A stretch of 64,000 bases of DNA from Enterobacter sp. JUb54 (GTDB taxonomy: Bacteria; Pseudomonadota; Gammaproteobacteria; Enterobacterales; Enterobacteriaceae). Shown in pieces: positions 44,972 through 53,487 of this stretch (the first letter of the stretch is position 1; the number at the start of each line of letters is the position of its first letter). The translations under genes were made by a program, and so were the position numbers. The stretch spans positions 3,286,001 through 3,350,000 of the forward strand of contig NZ_CP060418.1 in NCBI RefSeq assembly GCF_014298075.1, read 5' to 3'. Below the pieces are notes generated by a model. The model ran no database searches, was not told the DNA's origin, and was given only the letters and a program-made list of their open reading frames with translations.

Positions 44972-46324
44972 ATGACAACCTCAACCCTGCAAAATAGTGA
45001 GAATAACGCCCCCGAACAACGGGTGATAAAGAAGCTGTTCCGTCGTCTCATTACGTTCCTGTTTGTGCTCTTTGTCTTCTCGTTTCTCGACCGTATCAAC
45101 ATCGGCTTCGCCGGCCTGACGATGGGCAAAGACCTCGGTCTGACCTCCACCATGTTCGGCCTTGCCGCCACGCTGTTTTACGTCACCTACGTGATGTGTG
45201 GGATCCCCAGCAATATGATGCTGGCGAAGGTCGGCGCTCGCCGCTGGATCGCCGGGATCATGGTGGTGTGGGGGATTGCCTCAACCTGTACGATGTTCGC
45301 CACCAACCCGCATACGCTTTATCTTCTGCGGATGCTGGTGGGCATTGCCGAGGCCGGTTTCCTGCCGGGGATCCTCGTCTATCTGACCTGGTGGTTCCCG
45401 GCCTATCACCGCGCCCGCGCTAACGCCCTGTTTATGATAGCGATGCCGGTGACCATGATGCTCGGATCAATCCTCTCGGGCTATATTCTGGCGCTCGACG
45501 GCCTGTGGAACCTGAAGGGCTGGCAGTGGCTGTTCCTGCTGGAAGGGCTACCGTCAGTGGTGCTTGGCGTCGTCACCTGGTTCTACCTGAACGATACCCC
45601 GGATCAGGCCAGCTGGCTGGATCAGGAGGAGAAGCAGGCGCTGAAAACCATGATTGAGCGCGAGCGGGAAAGCGCCACCGTGCTGCCGACCTCGGGCCGC
45701 TCGACGCTGCGCGAAGTGCTGACGCCGGCGGTGCTGATGTACACCCTCGCCTACTTCTGCCTGACCAATACCCTGAGCGCGATTAATATCTGGACCCCGC
45801 AGATCCTGCAAAGCTTCAACACCGGTAGCAGCAACATTGTGATCGGCCTGCTGGCGGCGATCCCCCAGTTCTGTACCATCTTCGGGATGCTGTGGTGGAG
45901 CCGGCGATCCGACCGGCGTAAAGAGCGCAAGATGCACACCATCCTGCCCTATCTGTTCGCCGCTGCCGGCTGGCTGCTGGCCTCTGCCACCAACCACAGC
46001 CTGGTTCAGCTCATCGGCATCATCATGGCGTCCGTCGGCTCCTTTACCGCGATGGCGATTTTCTGGACCACGCCGGATCGGGTGATTAGCCTGCAATCCC
46101 GGGCGGTGGCGCTGGCGGTGATCAACGCCATCGGCAACATTGGATCCGCCGTCAGTCCGCTGTTGATCGGCATCCTGCGCGACACCACCGGCAGCTTTAG
46201 CTCCGGGCTGTGGTTTGTCGCCGGACTGCTGATCGTCGGTGCGCTGGTGCTGACCAGGATCCCAATGAGCCAGCGGGATGATGCCGCGGCGGCGGCCGGA
46301 CTTGCCGCACAGAAAAGCCATTAA
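44972..46324 (+). CDS. hpaX: 4-hydroxyphenylacetate permease
   Basis: A 450-residue MFS transporter of the anion:cation symporter group with 12 predicted helices. The N-terminal half has FLDRINIGFAGLTMGKDLGLT (the RINIG motif of this family), and MLVGIAEAGFLPGILVYLTWWFPAYHRARANALF is also typical. E. coli HpaX imports 4-hydroxyphenylacetate. The start is after GGAGCG; a GTG four codons upstream is rejected. Confidence 0.95.
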   Translation: MTTSTLQNSENNAPEQRVIKKLFRRLITFLFVLFVFSFLDRINIGFAGLTMGKDLGLTSTMFGLAATLFYVTYVMCGIPSNMMLAKVGARRWIAGIMVVWGIASTCTMFATNPHTLYLLRMLVGIAEAGFLPGILVYLTWWFPAYHRARANALFMIAMPVTMMLGSILSGYILALDGLWNLKGWQWLFLLEGLPSVVLGVVTWFYLNDTPDQASWLDQEEKQALKTMIERERESATVLPTSGRSTLREVLTPAVLMYTLAYFCLTNTLSAINIWTPQILQSFNTGSSNIVIGLLAAIPQFCTIFGMLWWSRRSDRRKERKMHTILPYLFAAAGWLLASATNHSLVQLIGIIMASVGSFTAMAIFWTTPDRVISLQSRAVALAVINAIGNIGSAVSPLLIGILRDTTGSFSSGLWFVAGLLIVGALVLTRIPMSQRDDAAAAAGLAAQKSH

Positions 46325-46333
46325 GGAGTACGT

Positions 46334-47224
46334 ATGTGCCAGCCCTCCATCGCGAATATCGATATCAACAAAGATTACGATGAGAGTCTGGGGACCGAAG
46401 ACGTGCACTACCAGTCGTTTGCCCGTATGGCGGCCTTTTTTGGCCGCGATATGCAGGCGCATCGGCACGATCGGTACTTTCAGATGCATTTTCTCGATAC
46501 CGGGCAGATTGAGCTGCAGCTCGACGATCACCGCTACTCGGTGCAGGCGCCGCTGTTTGTCCTGACGCCGCCGTCGGTGCCGCACGCGTTTATCACCGAG
46601 TCCGACAGCGACGGGCATGTGTTGACGGTGCATGAGGATCTGATCTGGCCGCTGCTGGAAGTGCTCTACCCCGGCACCCGGGAAGCCTTCGGCCTACCGG
46701 GTATGTGCCTGTCGCTGGCCGATAAACCCGATGAGCTGACGGCGCTGGCGCACTACTGGCAGCTGATTAAACGCGAGTCGACGTCACAGCTGGCCGGGCG
46801 TGAACATACTCTGGCGCTGCTGGCGCAGGCGGTGTTCACGCTACTGCTGCGCAACGCCCGGCTCGACGATCATGCCGCCAGCGGGATGCGCGGCGAACTG
46901 AAGCTGTTTCAGCGTTTTAACCAGATGATCGACAGCCACTACCACCAGCACTGGACGGTGCCGGACTATGCCAATGAGCTGCATGTCACCGAATCAAGGC
47001 TGACCGATATCTGCCGCCGCTTTGCCAACCGGCCGCCAAAGCGGCTGATCTTCGACCGTCAGCTGCGCGAAGCTAAACGGCTGCTGCTGTTTTCCGATAG
47101 CGCGGTCAACGAGATTGCCTGGCAGCTCGGCTTTAAAGACCCGGCCTATTTCGCCCGCTTTTTTAACCGCCTGGTGGGCTGCTCACCGAGCGCGTACAGA
47201 ACGCAAAAAGTCCCGGTATCTTAA
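46334..47224 (+). CDS. hpaA: AraC-family activator HpaA
   Basis: A 296-residue AraC/XylS regulator with a cupin sensor domain (about residues 40-110, HRHDRYFQMHFLDTGQIELQLDDHRYSVQAPLFVLTPPSVPHAF) and C-terminal helix-turn-helices (TVPDYANELHVTESRLTDICRRF and AVNEIAWQLGFKDPAYFARFFNRLVGCSPSAYR). In E. coli W, HpaA activates hpaBC in response to 4-hydroxyphenylacetate. It follows hpaX by 9 nt and precedes hpaBC. Confidence 0.95.
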   Translation: MCQPSIANIDINKDYDESLGTEDVHYQSFARMAAFFGRDMQAHRHDRYFQMHFLDTGQIELQLDDHRYSVQAPLFVLTPPSVPHAFITESDSDGHVLTVHEDLIWPLLEVLYPGTREAFGLPGMCLSLADKPDELTALAHYWQLIKRESTSQLAGREHTLALLAQAVFTLLLRNARLDDHAASGMRGELKLFQRFNQMIDSHYHQHWTVPDYANELHVTESRLTDICRRFANRPPKRLIFDRQLREAKRLLLFSDSAVNEIAWQLGFKDPAYFARFFNRLVGCSPSAYRTQKVPVS

Positions 47225-47226
47225 GA

Positions 47227-47370
47227 CCCCCCGGAGGCGGTGCTGCGCACCTGTCCGGGCTACCACCGATGCCAACTCCGGGGGAAATGTCCCGGATGGC
47301 GGCCTGCGGCCTGATCCGGGCTACCTACCAGTACCAGTCCGTAGCCCGGTCAGCGCAGCGCCACCGGGGA
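47227..47370. repeat. BIME-like cluster of three REP elements between hpaA and hpaB
   Basis: Two REP elements in the same orientation end in TCCGGGCTAC (47227-47263 and 47290-47324) and a third is inverted, beginning GTAGCCCGG (47341-47370). Each can form an imperfect hairpin. They fill the first part of the 380-bp hpaA-hpaB gap; the AT-rich rest (about 47470-47604) should contain the hpaBC promoter and HpaA site. Confidence 0.85.
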
Positions 47371-47604
47371 AAACAGGGGCCTCCAGGCTGAAAACATCGC
47401 CTGGATCACAGAACCAAACCCAGCCTGAAAAGTACCTGCCGTTGACCCAAAAGTCTCTTCACGAAACCGCGTTTAACCGCTTCAATTGAACAACAAAAAC
47501 AATACATAAATTTAACATTTTATCCCCTGAAAGCGTTCGGCTACCGCCACTCTACGGCGTCCGACGCAGGACGGGAGATTCCGATAAATACTGAAGAGGC
47601 CCCT

Positions 47605-49167
47605 ATGAAACCTGAAGATTTCCGCGCAGACGCTAAACGCCCGTTAACCGGTGAAGAGTACCTGAAGAGCCTGCAGGACGGCCGCGAAATTTATATCTAC
47701 GGCGAGCGCGTCAAGGATGTCACCACGCATCCGGCATTCCGCAACGCCGCTGCCTCCGTCGGACAGTTGTACGACGCCCTGCACAAACCGGAGCTGCAGG
47801 ATTCGCTGTGCTGGAACACCGATACCGGTAGCGGCGGCTATACCCATAAATTCTTCCGCGTGGCAAAAAGCGCCGACGACCTGCGCCAGCAGCGCGACGC
47901 CATCGCCGAATGGTCCCGCCTGAGCTACGGCTGGATGGGCCGCACCCCGGATTACAAAGCCGCCTTCGGCTGTGCTCTCGGCGCTAACCCGGCGTTTTAC
48001 GGCCAGTTCGAGCAGAACGCCCGCAACTGGTACACCCGCATTCAGGAAACCGGCCTGTACTTTAACCACGCGATCGTCAACCCGCCGATCGACCGCCATA
48101 AACCCGCCGACGAAGTGAAAGACGTCTACATCAAGCTGGAAAAAGAGACCGACGCCGGGATCATCGTCAGCGGCGCAAAAGTGGTGGCCACCAACTCGGC
48201 GCTGACCCACTACAACATGATCGGGTTTGGCTCTGCTCAGGTGATGGGTGAGAATCCGGACTTCGCCCTGATGTTCGTCGCCCCGATGGATGCCGAAGGC
48301 GTGAAGCTCATCTCCCGCGCCTCTTACGAGATGGTCGCCGGCGCCACCGGATCGCCATACGACTATCCGCTCTCCAGCCGTTTTGACGAAAACGACGCGA
48401 TCCTGGTGATGGATAAAGTGCTGATCCCGTGGGAAAACGTGCTGATCTATCGCGACTTCGATCGCTGCCGTCGCTGGACCATGGAAGGGGGCTTTGCCCG
48501 TATGTATCCGCTGCAGGCCTGCGTGCGTCTGGCGGTCAAACTCGACTTTATCACCGCCCTGCTCAAGCGCTCTCTGGAATGTACCGGCACCATGGAATTC
48601 CGCGGCGTGCAGGCCGACCTCGGGGAAGTCGTCGCGTGGCGCAATATGTTCTGGGCGCTGAGCGACTCGATGTGTTCAGAAGCCACCCCATGGGTGAACG
48701 GTGCCTGGCTGCCGGATCATGCGGCGCTGCAAACCTACCGCGTGATGGCGCCGATGGCCTACGCCAAGATCAAAAATATCATCGAGCGTAACGTCACCAG
48801 CGGCCTGATCTACCTGCCTTCCAGCGCCCGCGATCTGAATAACCCGCAGATCGACCAGTACCTGGCAAAATATGTCCGCGGCTCTAACGGTATGGATCAC
48901 GTCGAACGTATCAAGATCCTCAAACTGATGTGGGACGCCATCGGCAGCGAATTCGGCGGCCGTCACGAACTGTATGAAATCAACTACTCCGGGAGCCAGG
49001 ACGAGATCCGCCTGCAGTGCCTGCGTCAGGCACAAAGCTCCGGCAATATGGACAAAATGATGGCCATGGTCGACCGTTGTCTGTCCGAGTACGACCAGCA
49101 CGGCTGGACGGTGCCGCACCTGCACAACAACTCTGATATCAATATGTTGGATAAGCTGCTGAAGTAA
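47605..49167 (+). CDS. hpaB: 4-hydroxyphenylacetate 3-monooxygenase, oxygenase component
   Basis: A 520-residue FADH2-using monooxygenase of the HpaB/PvcC group that turns 4-hydroxyphenylacetate into 3,4-dihydroxyphenylacetate. It matches E. coli HpaB through MKPEDFRADAKRPLTGEEYLKSLQDGREIYIYGERV, GRTPDYKAAFGCALGANPAFYGQF and the acyl-CoA-dehydrogenase-like C-terminal helices. Preceded by its own promoter region, and coupled to hpaC 19 nt downstream. Confidence 0.97.
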   Translation: MKPEDFRADAKRPLTGEEYLKSLQDGREIYIYGERVKDVTTHPAFRNAAASVGQLYDALHKPELQDSLCWNTDTGSGGYTHKFFRVAKSADDLRQQRDAIAEWSRLSYGWMGRTPDYKAAFGCALGANPAFYGQFEQNARNWYTRIQETGLYFNHAIVNPPIDRHKPADEVKDVYIKLEKETDAGIIVSGAKVVATNSALTHYNMIGFGSAQVMGENPDFALMFVAPMDAEGVKLISRASYEMVAGATGSPYDYPLSSRFDENDAILVMDKVLIPWENVLIYRDFDRCRRWTMEGGFARMYPLQACVRLAVKLDFITALLKRSLECTGTMEFRGVQADLGEVVAWRNMFWALSDSMCSEATPWVNGAWLPDHAALQTYRVMAPMAYAKIKNIIERNVTSGLIYLPSSARDLNNPQIDQYLAKYVRGSNGMDHVERIKILKLMWDAIGSEFGGRHELYEINYSGSQDEIRLQCLRQAQSSGNMDKMMAMVDRCLSEYDQHGWTVPHLHNNSDINMLDKLLK

Positions 49168-49186
49168 TTCGCAGCAGGAGGTCACA

Positions 49187-49699
49187 ATGCAATTAGATGA
49201 ACAACGCCTGCGTTTTCGCGATGCTATGTCCAGCCTGTCGGCTGCGGTCAACGTCATTACCACCGAAGGCGAAGCCGGCCGCTGCGGTATCACCGCGACG
49301 GCGGTGTGCTCGGTGACCGATACGCCGCCGTCGGTTATGGTCTGCATCAACGCCAACAGCGCCATGAACCCGGTGTTCCAGGGGAACGGCAAACTGTGTA
49401 TTAACGTGCTGAACCATGAGCAGGAAGTGATGGCCCGCCACTTCGCCGGGATGACCGGCATGGCCATGGAAGAGCGCTTCAGCCTCTCCTGCTGGCAAAA
49501 AGGGGCGCTGGGACAACCGCTCCTGAAAGGATCGCTGGCCAACCTTGAAGGTGAAATAAGCCAGGTACAGACCATCGGTAGCCACCTGGTCTATCTGGTT
49601 GAGATCAAAAACATCGTCCTGAGTCAGGAAGGCCACGGGCTGATTTACTTCAAGCGCCGTTTCCATCCGGTGATGATGGAGATGGAAGTGGCGGTCTGA
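49187..49699 (+). CDS. hpaC: 4-hydroxyphenylacetate 3-monooxygenase, flavin reductase component
   Basis: A 170-residue short-chain flavin reductase that supplies FADH2 to HpaB using NADH. The family core includes ITTEGEAGRCGITATAVCSVTDTPPSVMVCIN and the C-terminal GHGLIYFKRRFHPV. An AGGAGG ribosome-binding site precedes the start. It completes the pathway from 4-hydroxyphenylacetate to pyruvate and succinate semialdehyde. Confidence 0.97.
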   Translation: MQLDEQRLRFRDAMSSLSAAVNVITTEGEAGRCGITATAVCSVTDTPPSVMVCINANSAMNPVFQGNGKLCINVLNHEQEVMARHFAGMTGMAMEERFSLSCWQKGALGQPLLKGSLANLEGEISQVQTIGSHLVYLVEIKNIVLSQEGHGLIYFKRRFHPVMMEMEVAV

Positions 49700-49726
49700 T
49701 TCGCTCGCTTTCTCTCTGATTCACAT

Positions 49727-49751
49727 TTCCCTCCCCTCCGCGGGGAGGGAA
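49727..49751 (+). terminator. Stem-loop after hpaC
   Basis: A perfect 10-bp stem (TTCCCTCCCC / GGGGAGGGAA) with a 5-nt loop, 28 nt after hpaC. No T-run follows (GAACCGCAAG), so termination would need Rho or the hairpin may instead protect the mRNA end. Confidence 0.55.
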
Positions 49752-49767
49752 GAACCGCAAGAATACA

Positions 49768-49783
49768 TGTGATCTCAATCACA
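49768..49783. promoter_or_regulatory. CRP-cAMP site upstream of btsT
   Basis: TGTGATCTCAATCACA matches the consensus TGTGA-N6-TCACA at all ten defined positions. It lies 206 bp before the btsT start codon. btsT (yjiY) is known to depend on cAMP-CRP in E. coli. Confidence 0.85.
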
Positions 49784-49811
49784 TATTGCCGTTCTGCTCA
49801 TTTCCTGCCCA

Positions 49812-49837
49812 ACCGCTTATCCTGCCAAGTGACCGCT
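49812..49837 (+). promoter_or_regulatory. Direct repeat ACCGCT, candidate BtsR (LytTR) site
   Basis: Two ACCGCT repeats 20 bp apart (start to start) lie between the CRP site and btsT. BtsR of the BtsS/BtsR pyruvate-sensing system is known to bind a direct repeat of this type upstream of E. coli btsT; I do not recall the exact spacing with certainty. Confidence 0.65.
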
Positions 49838-49989
49838 CAGCCCCCCATATAACCACTCACAAACTTACCCAACTTTACGCGGCCAGCGTTCTGGCAGAAT
49901 GCCCTCTGACAGAGCAATCAATACCTCCGCAAACATTACTCAACCTTAAACGGTTTCGGCCAGTTATTAATCAAAAAACCGGGTCTACT

Positions 49990-52140
49990 ATGGACACAAA
50001 AAAACTCTTTAAACATATACCCTGGGTGATTCTTGGAATCATCGGGGCATTTTGCCTCTCGGTCGTCGCCCTGCGCCGCGGTGAGCACGTCAGTGCCCTG
50101 TGGATTGTCGTGGCGTCGGTTTCCGTCTATCTGGTGGCCTATCGCTACTACAGCCTGTACATCGCCCAGAAGGTGATGAAGCTTGACCCCACGCGCGCGA
50201 CGCCGGCGGTCATCAACAACGATGGGCTGAACTACGTTCCTACCAACCGCTACGTGCTGTTCGGCCACCACTTTGCCGCTATTGCCGGGGCAGGTCCGCT
50301 GGTCGGCCCGGTGCTGGCCGCGCAAATGGGCTACCTGCCCGGCACCCTGTGGCTGCTGGCGGGCGTGGTGCTGGCGGGGGCAGTGCAGGACTTTATGGTG
50401 CTGTTTATCTCCTCGCGCCGTAACGGGTCATCCCTCGGGGAAATGATCAAAGAAGAGATGGGGCCGATTCCGGGTTCTATCGCCCTGTTTGGCTGCTTCC
50501 TGATTATGATCATCATCCTCGCGGTACTGGCGCTGATCGTAGTAAAAGCGCTGGCAGAGAGCCCGTGGGGCGTCTTTACCGTCTGCTCAACCGTGCCGAT
50601 CGCGCTGTTTATGGGGATCTACATGCGCTTCCTGCGCCCCGGTCGCGTGGGCGAAGTGTCGGTGATTGGTATCGTGCTGCTGGTGGCCTCTATCTATTTC
50701 GGCGGTGTGATTGCCCACGACCCGTACTGGGGCCCGGCGCTGACCTTTAAAGACACCACCATCACCTTCACCCTGATTGGCTATGCGTTTATCTCCGCGC
50801 TGCTGCCGGTATGGCTGATTCTGGCACCGCGTGACTACCTCGCGACCTTCCTGAAAATCGGCGTTATCGTCGGCCTGGCGCTGGGGATCGTTATCCTCAA
50901 CCCGGACCTGAAAATGCCGGCAGTGACTCAGTACATCGATGGTACCGGTCCGCTGTGGAAAGGCGCGCTGTTCCCGTTCCTGTTTATCACCATCGCCTGT
51001 GGTGCGGTCTCTGGCTTCCACGCGCTGATCGCATCCGGCACTACGCCGAAGCTGCTGGCGAATGAAACCGACGCCCGCTTTATCGGCTACGGTGCCATGT
51101 TGATGGAGTCCTTTGTGGCGGTGATGGCGCTGGTCGCAGCCTCTATCATTGAACCGGGCCTCTACTTTGCGATGAACACCCCGCCGGCCGGTCTGGGCAT
51201 TGTGATGCCGAACCTGCACGAAATGGGTGGCGAAAATGCGGCAATGATTGCTGCGCAACTGAAAGAAGTCACCGTGCATGCGGCGGCAACCGTCAGCTCC
51301 TGGGGCTTCGTCATCACCCCTGAGCAGATCCTGCAAACGGCGAAAGATATCGGCGAACCGTCGGTACTGAACCGCGCAGGTGGCGCACCAACGCTGGCCG
51401 TCGGTATCGCCCACGTGTTCCACAAAATCATCCCGATGGCGGATATGGGCTTCTGGTACCACTTCGGTATTCTGTTTGAAGCGCTGTTTATCCTCACCGC
51501 ACTGGATGCCGGTACCCGTGCCGGTCGCTTTATGCTCCAGGATCTGCTGGGTAACTTCGTGCCGTTCCTCAAGAAAACCGACTCGCTGGTGGCCGGGATT
51601 GTCGGCACCGCTGGTTGCGTAGGCCTGTGGGGTTATCTGCTGTATCAGGGCGTTGTCGACCCGCTCGGCGGCGTCAAGAGCCTGTGGCCGCTGTTTGGTA
51701 TCTCGAACCAGATGCTGGCAGCCGTGGCGCTGGTGCTGGGTACCGTGGTGCTGGTCAAAATGCAGCGTACTAAATACATCTGGGTCACCGTGATCCCAGC
51801 CGCATGGCTGCTGCTGTGCACCACCTGGGCGCTGGGTCTGAAACTGTTCAGCACCAACCCGCAGATGGAAGGCTTCTTTTTTATGGCTCAGCAGTACAAA
51901 GAGAAGATTGCCGCCGGCGGTGAACTGAGCGCGCAGCAGATTGCCAACATGAACCATATCGTAGTGAACAACTACACCAACGCCGGGTTAAGCATTCTGT
52001 TCCTGGTGGTGGTTTACAGCATCATCTTCTACGGCATCAAAACCTGGATCAACGTGCGTAACAACAAAGTGCGCACCGATAAAGAGACGCCGTACGTACC
52101 GGTACCGGAAGGTGGCGTGAAGACCTCTTCGCATCACTAA
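49990..52140 (+). CDS. btsT: Pyruvate:H+ symporter BtsT (CstA family)
   Basis: A 716-residue carbon-starvation-family transporter with about 17-18 helices, beginning MDTKKLFKHIPWVILGIIGAFCLSVVALRRGEH and containing FGHHFAAIAGAGPLVGPVLAAQMGYLPGTLW near residue 100. E. coli BtsT takes up pyruvate with high affinity under nutrient limitation. The same start and length as E. coli were chosen; the longer upstream open frame is not conserved. Regulated by CRP and probably BtsR sites upstream. Confidence 0.97.
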   Translation: MDTKKLFKHIPWVILGIIGAFCLSVVALRRGEHVSALWIVVASVSVYLVAYRYYSLYIAQKVMKLDPTRATPAVINNDGLNYVPTNRYVLFGHHFAAIAGAGPLVGPVLAAQMGYLPGTLWLLAGVVLAGAVQDFMVLFISSRRNGSSLGEMIKEEMGPIPGSIALFGCFLIMIIILAVLALIVVKALAESPWGVFTVCSTVPIALFMGIYMRFLRPGRVGEVSVIGIVLLVASIYFGGVIAHDPYWGPALTFKDTTITFTLIGYAFISALLPVWLILAPRDYLATFLKIGVIVGLALGIVILNPDLKMPAVTQYIDGTGPLWKGALFPFLFITIACGAVSGFHALIASGTTPKLLANETDARFIGYGAMLMESFVAVMALVAASIIEPGLYFAMNTPPAGLGIVMPNLHEMGGENAAMIAAQLKEVTVHAAATVSSWGFVITPEQILQTAKDIGEPSVLNRAGGAPTLAVGIAHVFHKIIPMADMGFWYHFGILFEALFILTALDAGTRAGRFMLQDLLGNFVPFLKKTDSLVAGIVGTAGCVGLWGYLLYQGVVDPLGGVKSLWPLFGISNQMLAAVALVLGTVVLVKMQRTKYIWVTVIPAAWLLLCTTWALGLKLFSTNPQMEGFFFMAQQYKEKIAAGGELSAQQIANMNHIVVNNYTNAGLSILFLVVVYSIIFYGIKTWINVRNNKVRTDKETPYVPVPEGGVKTSSHH

Positions 52141-52149
52141 CCCCTCATG

Positions 52150-52180
52150 CCCGGTGCAGCTGATTGCACCGGGTTTTATC
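52150..52180 (+). terminator. Intrinsic terminator after btsT
   Basis: A perfect 9-bp stem (CCCGGTGCA / TGCACCGGG) with a 6-nt loop followed immediately by TTTTATC. A good rho-independent terminator, although yjiX may also be reached by read-through. Confidence 0.88.
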
Positions 52181-52195
52181 TTTATATCCAATGGA

Positions 52196-52237
52196 TTTCG
52201 GGCGGTATCAAGGCGGTAACGCAGATGCCGCCCGAAA
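52196..52237 (+). other. Second stem-loop upstream of yjiX
   Basis: A perfect 10-bp stem (TTTCGGGCGG / CCGCCCGAAA) with a 22-nt loop lies between the btsT terminator and yjiX, ending 27 nt before the yjiX start. No T-run follows. It could be a processing site, an attenuator or a 5'-leader structure for yjiX-yjiA. Confidence 0.5.
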
Positions 52238-52264
52238 GACAAAAGGGTATATCTGGATGGCACT

Positions 52265-52468
52265 ATGTTTGGTAACTTGGGTCAGGCAAAAAAATACCTC
52301 GGTCAGGCGGCGAAGATGCTGATTGGCATTCCGGACTACGATAATTATGTCGAACACATGAAAGCCACCCATCCGGATAAGCCGTACATGACCTACGATG
52401 AATTCTTTCGCGAACGCCAGCAGGCCCGCTACGGCGGTGACGGCAAAGGTGGCGTGCGCTGCTGTTAA
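52265..52468 (+). CDS. yjiX: YbdD/YjiX family small protein
   Basis: A 67-residue protein ([58 protein letters not shown]) with two C-terminal cysteines. Members are always found beside CstA-family transporters (ybdD with cstA, yjiX with btsT) and are thought to assist them. It lies 11 nt before yjiA. Confidence 0.95.
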   Translation: MFGNLGQAKKYLGQAAKMLIGIPDYDNYVEHMKATHPDKPYMTYDEFFRERQQARYGGDGKGGVRCC

Positions 52469-52479
52469 ATGGAGGCAAA

Positions 52480-53433
52480 ATGGCACCGATTGCAGTGACC
52501 CTGTTGACCGGCTTTCTTGGCGCGGGAAAAACCACCCTGCTGCGCCATATTCTCAATGCACAGCACGGGTTTAAGATTGCCGTCATTGAAAACGAATTTG
52601 GTGAAGTCGCGGTAGACGATCAGCTGATTGGCGACCGCGCCACCCAGATCAAAACCCTGACTAACGGCTGCATCTGCTGCACCCGCTCGAACGAGCTGGA
52701 AGATGCGCTGCTCGACCTGCTCGACAGCCGCGATCGCGGCGAGATTGATTTTGACCGGCTGGTGATTGAGTGCACCGGCATGGCCGACCCCGGCCCGATT
52801 ATTCAGACCTTTTTCTCCCATGAGATACTGTGCGAGCGCTATCTGCTGGACGGCGTGATTGCGCTGGTGGATGCGGTCCATGCGGATCAGCAGATGAGCC
52901 AGTTCACCATTGCCCAGTCGCAGGTGGGCTATGCCGACCGTATTCTGCTGACCAAAACCGACGTCGCAGGCAACAGCGACGCCTTACGTGAACGGCTGAC
53001 GCGCATCAACGCCCGGGCGCCGATATATACCGTCACCCACGGTGATATCGATCTGAGCCTGCTGTTTAATACTAGCGGCTTTATGCTGGAAGAGAACGTG
53101 GTCAACAATAAACCGCGCTTCCACTTTATGGCTGATAAACAGAACGACGTCGCCTCTATCGTGGTCGAGCTGGATTACCCGGTCGATATCAGCGCAGTCT
53201 CCAGGGTAATGGAAAACCTGCTGCTCTCTTTCGCCGAACAGCTGATGCGCTATAAAGGGATGCTGTGGGTTGATGGCGAGCCGAACCGCCTGCTTTTCCA
53301 GGGCGTCCAGCGCCTGTACAGCGCCGACTGGGACCGCCCCTGGGGTGACGAAACGCCACACAGTACGCTGGTGTTTATCGGCATTAATCTGCCGGAAGAA
53401 GAGATCCGCGCGGCGTTTGCCGGCTTGCGTTGA
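52480..53433 (+). CDS. yjiA: COG0523-family GTPase YjiA
   Basis: A 317-residue SIMIBI-class GTPase of the metal-chaperone-like G3E family. P-loop GFLGAGKTT (11-19), the metal-binding CICC (64-67) after NGC, the switch region VIECTGMADPGPI and the guanine-specificity LTKTDVAG are present. The C-terminal CobW-type domain follows from about residue 190. E. coli YjiA binds zinc and other metals; its physiological role is uncertain. Here it follows yjiX in the btsT neighbourhood. Confidence 0.96.
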   Translation: MAPIAVTLLTGFLGAGKTTLLRHILNAQHGFKIAVIENEFGEVAVDDQLIGDRATQIKTLTNGCICCTRSNELEDALLDLLDSRDRGEIDFDRLVIECTGMADPGPIIQTFFSHEILCERYLLDGVIALVDAVHADQQMSQFTIAQSQVGYADRILLTKTDVAGNSDALRERLTRINARAPIYTVTHGDIDLSLLFNTSGFMLEENVVNNKPRFHFMADKQNDVASIVVELDYPVDISAVSRVMENLLLSFAEQLMRYKGMLWVDGEPNRLLFQGVQRLYSADWDRPWGDETPHSTLVFIGINLPEEEIRAAFAGLR

Positions 53434-53468
53434 TAACCGCTCACAACCTGCGGCAGCTATCGTGGCTT

Positions 53469-53487
53469 CCGGGCGAATATCGCCCGG
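53469..53487. terminator. Hairpin between convergent yjiA and Rpn gene
   Basis: CCGGGCGA and TCGCCCGG form an 8-bp stem with a 3-nt loop that ends at the stop codon of the Rpn-family gene. No T-run; probably a shared bidirectional terminator structure. Confidence 0.5.

Noticed and set aside
45554..46633. A 359-codon minus-strand open frame opposite hpaX/hpaA
   Set aside because: Spans two confidently identified genes on the other strand and has shadow-like composition.
50587..51957. A 456-codon open frame on the minus strand opposite btsT
   Set aside because: It lies wholly within the strongly conserved btsT, has low-complexity His/Gln/Arg-rich content and no ribosome-binding site; a codon-structure shadow.
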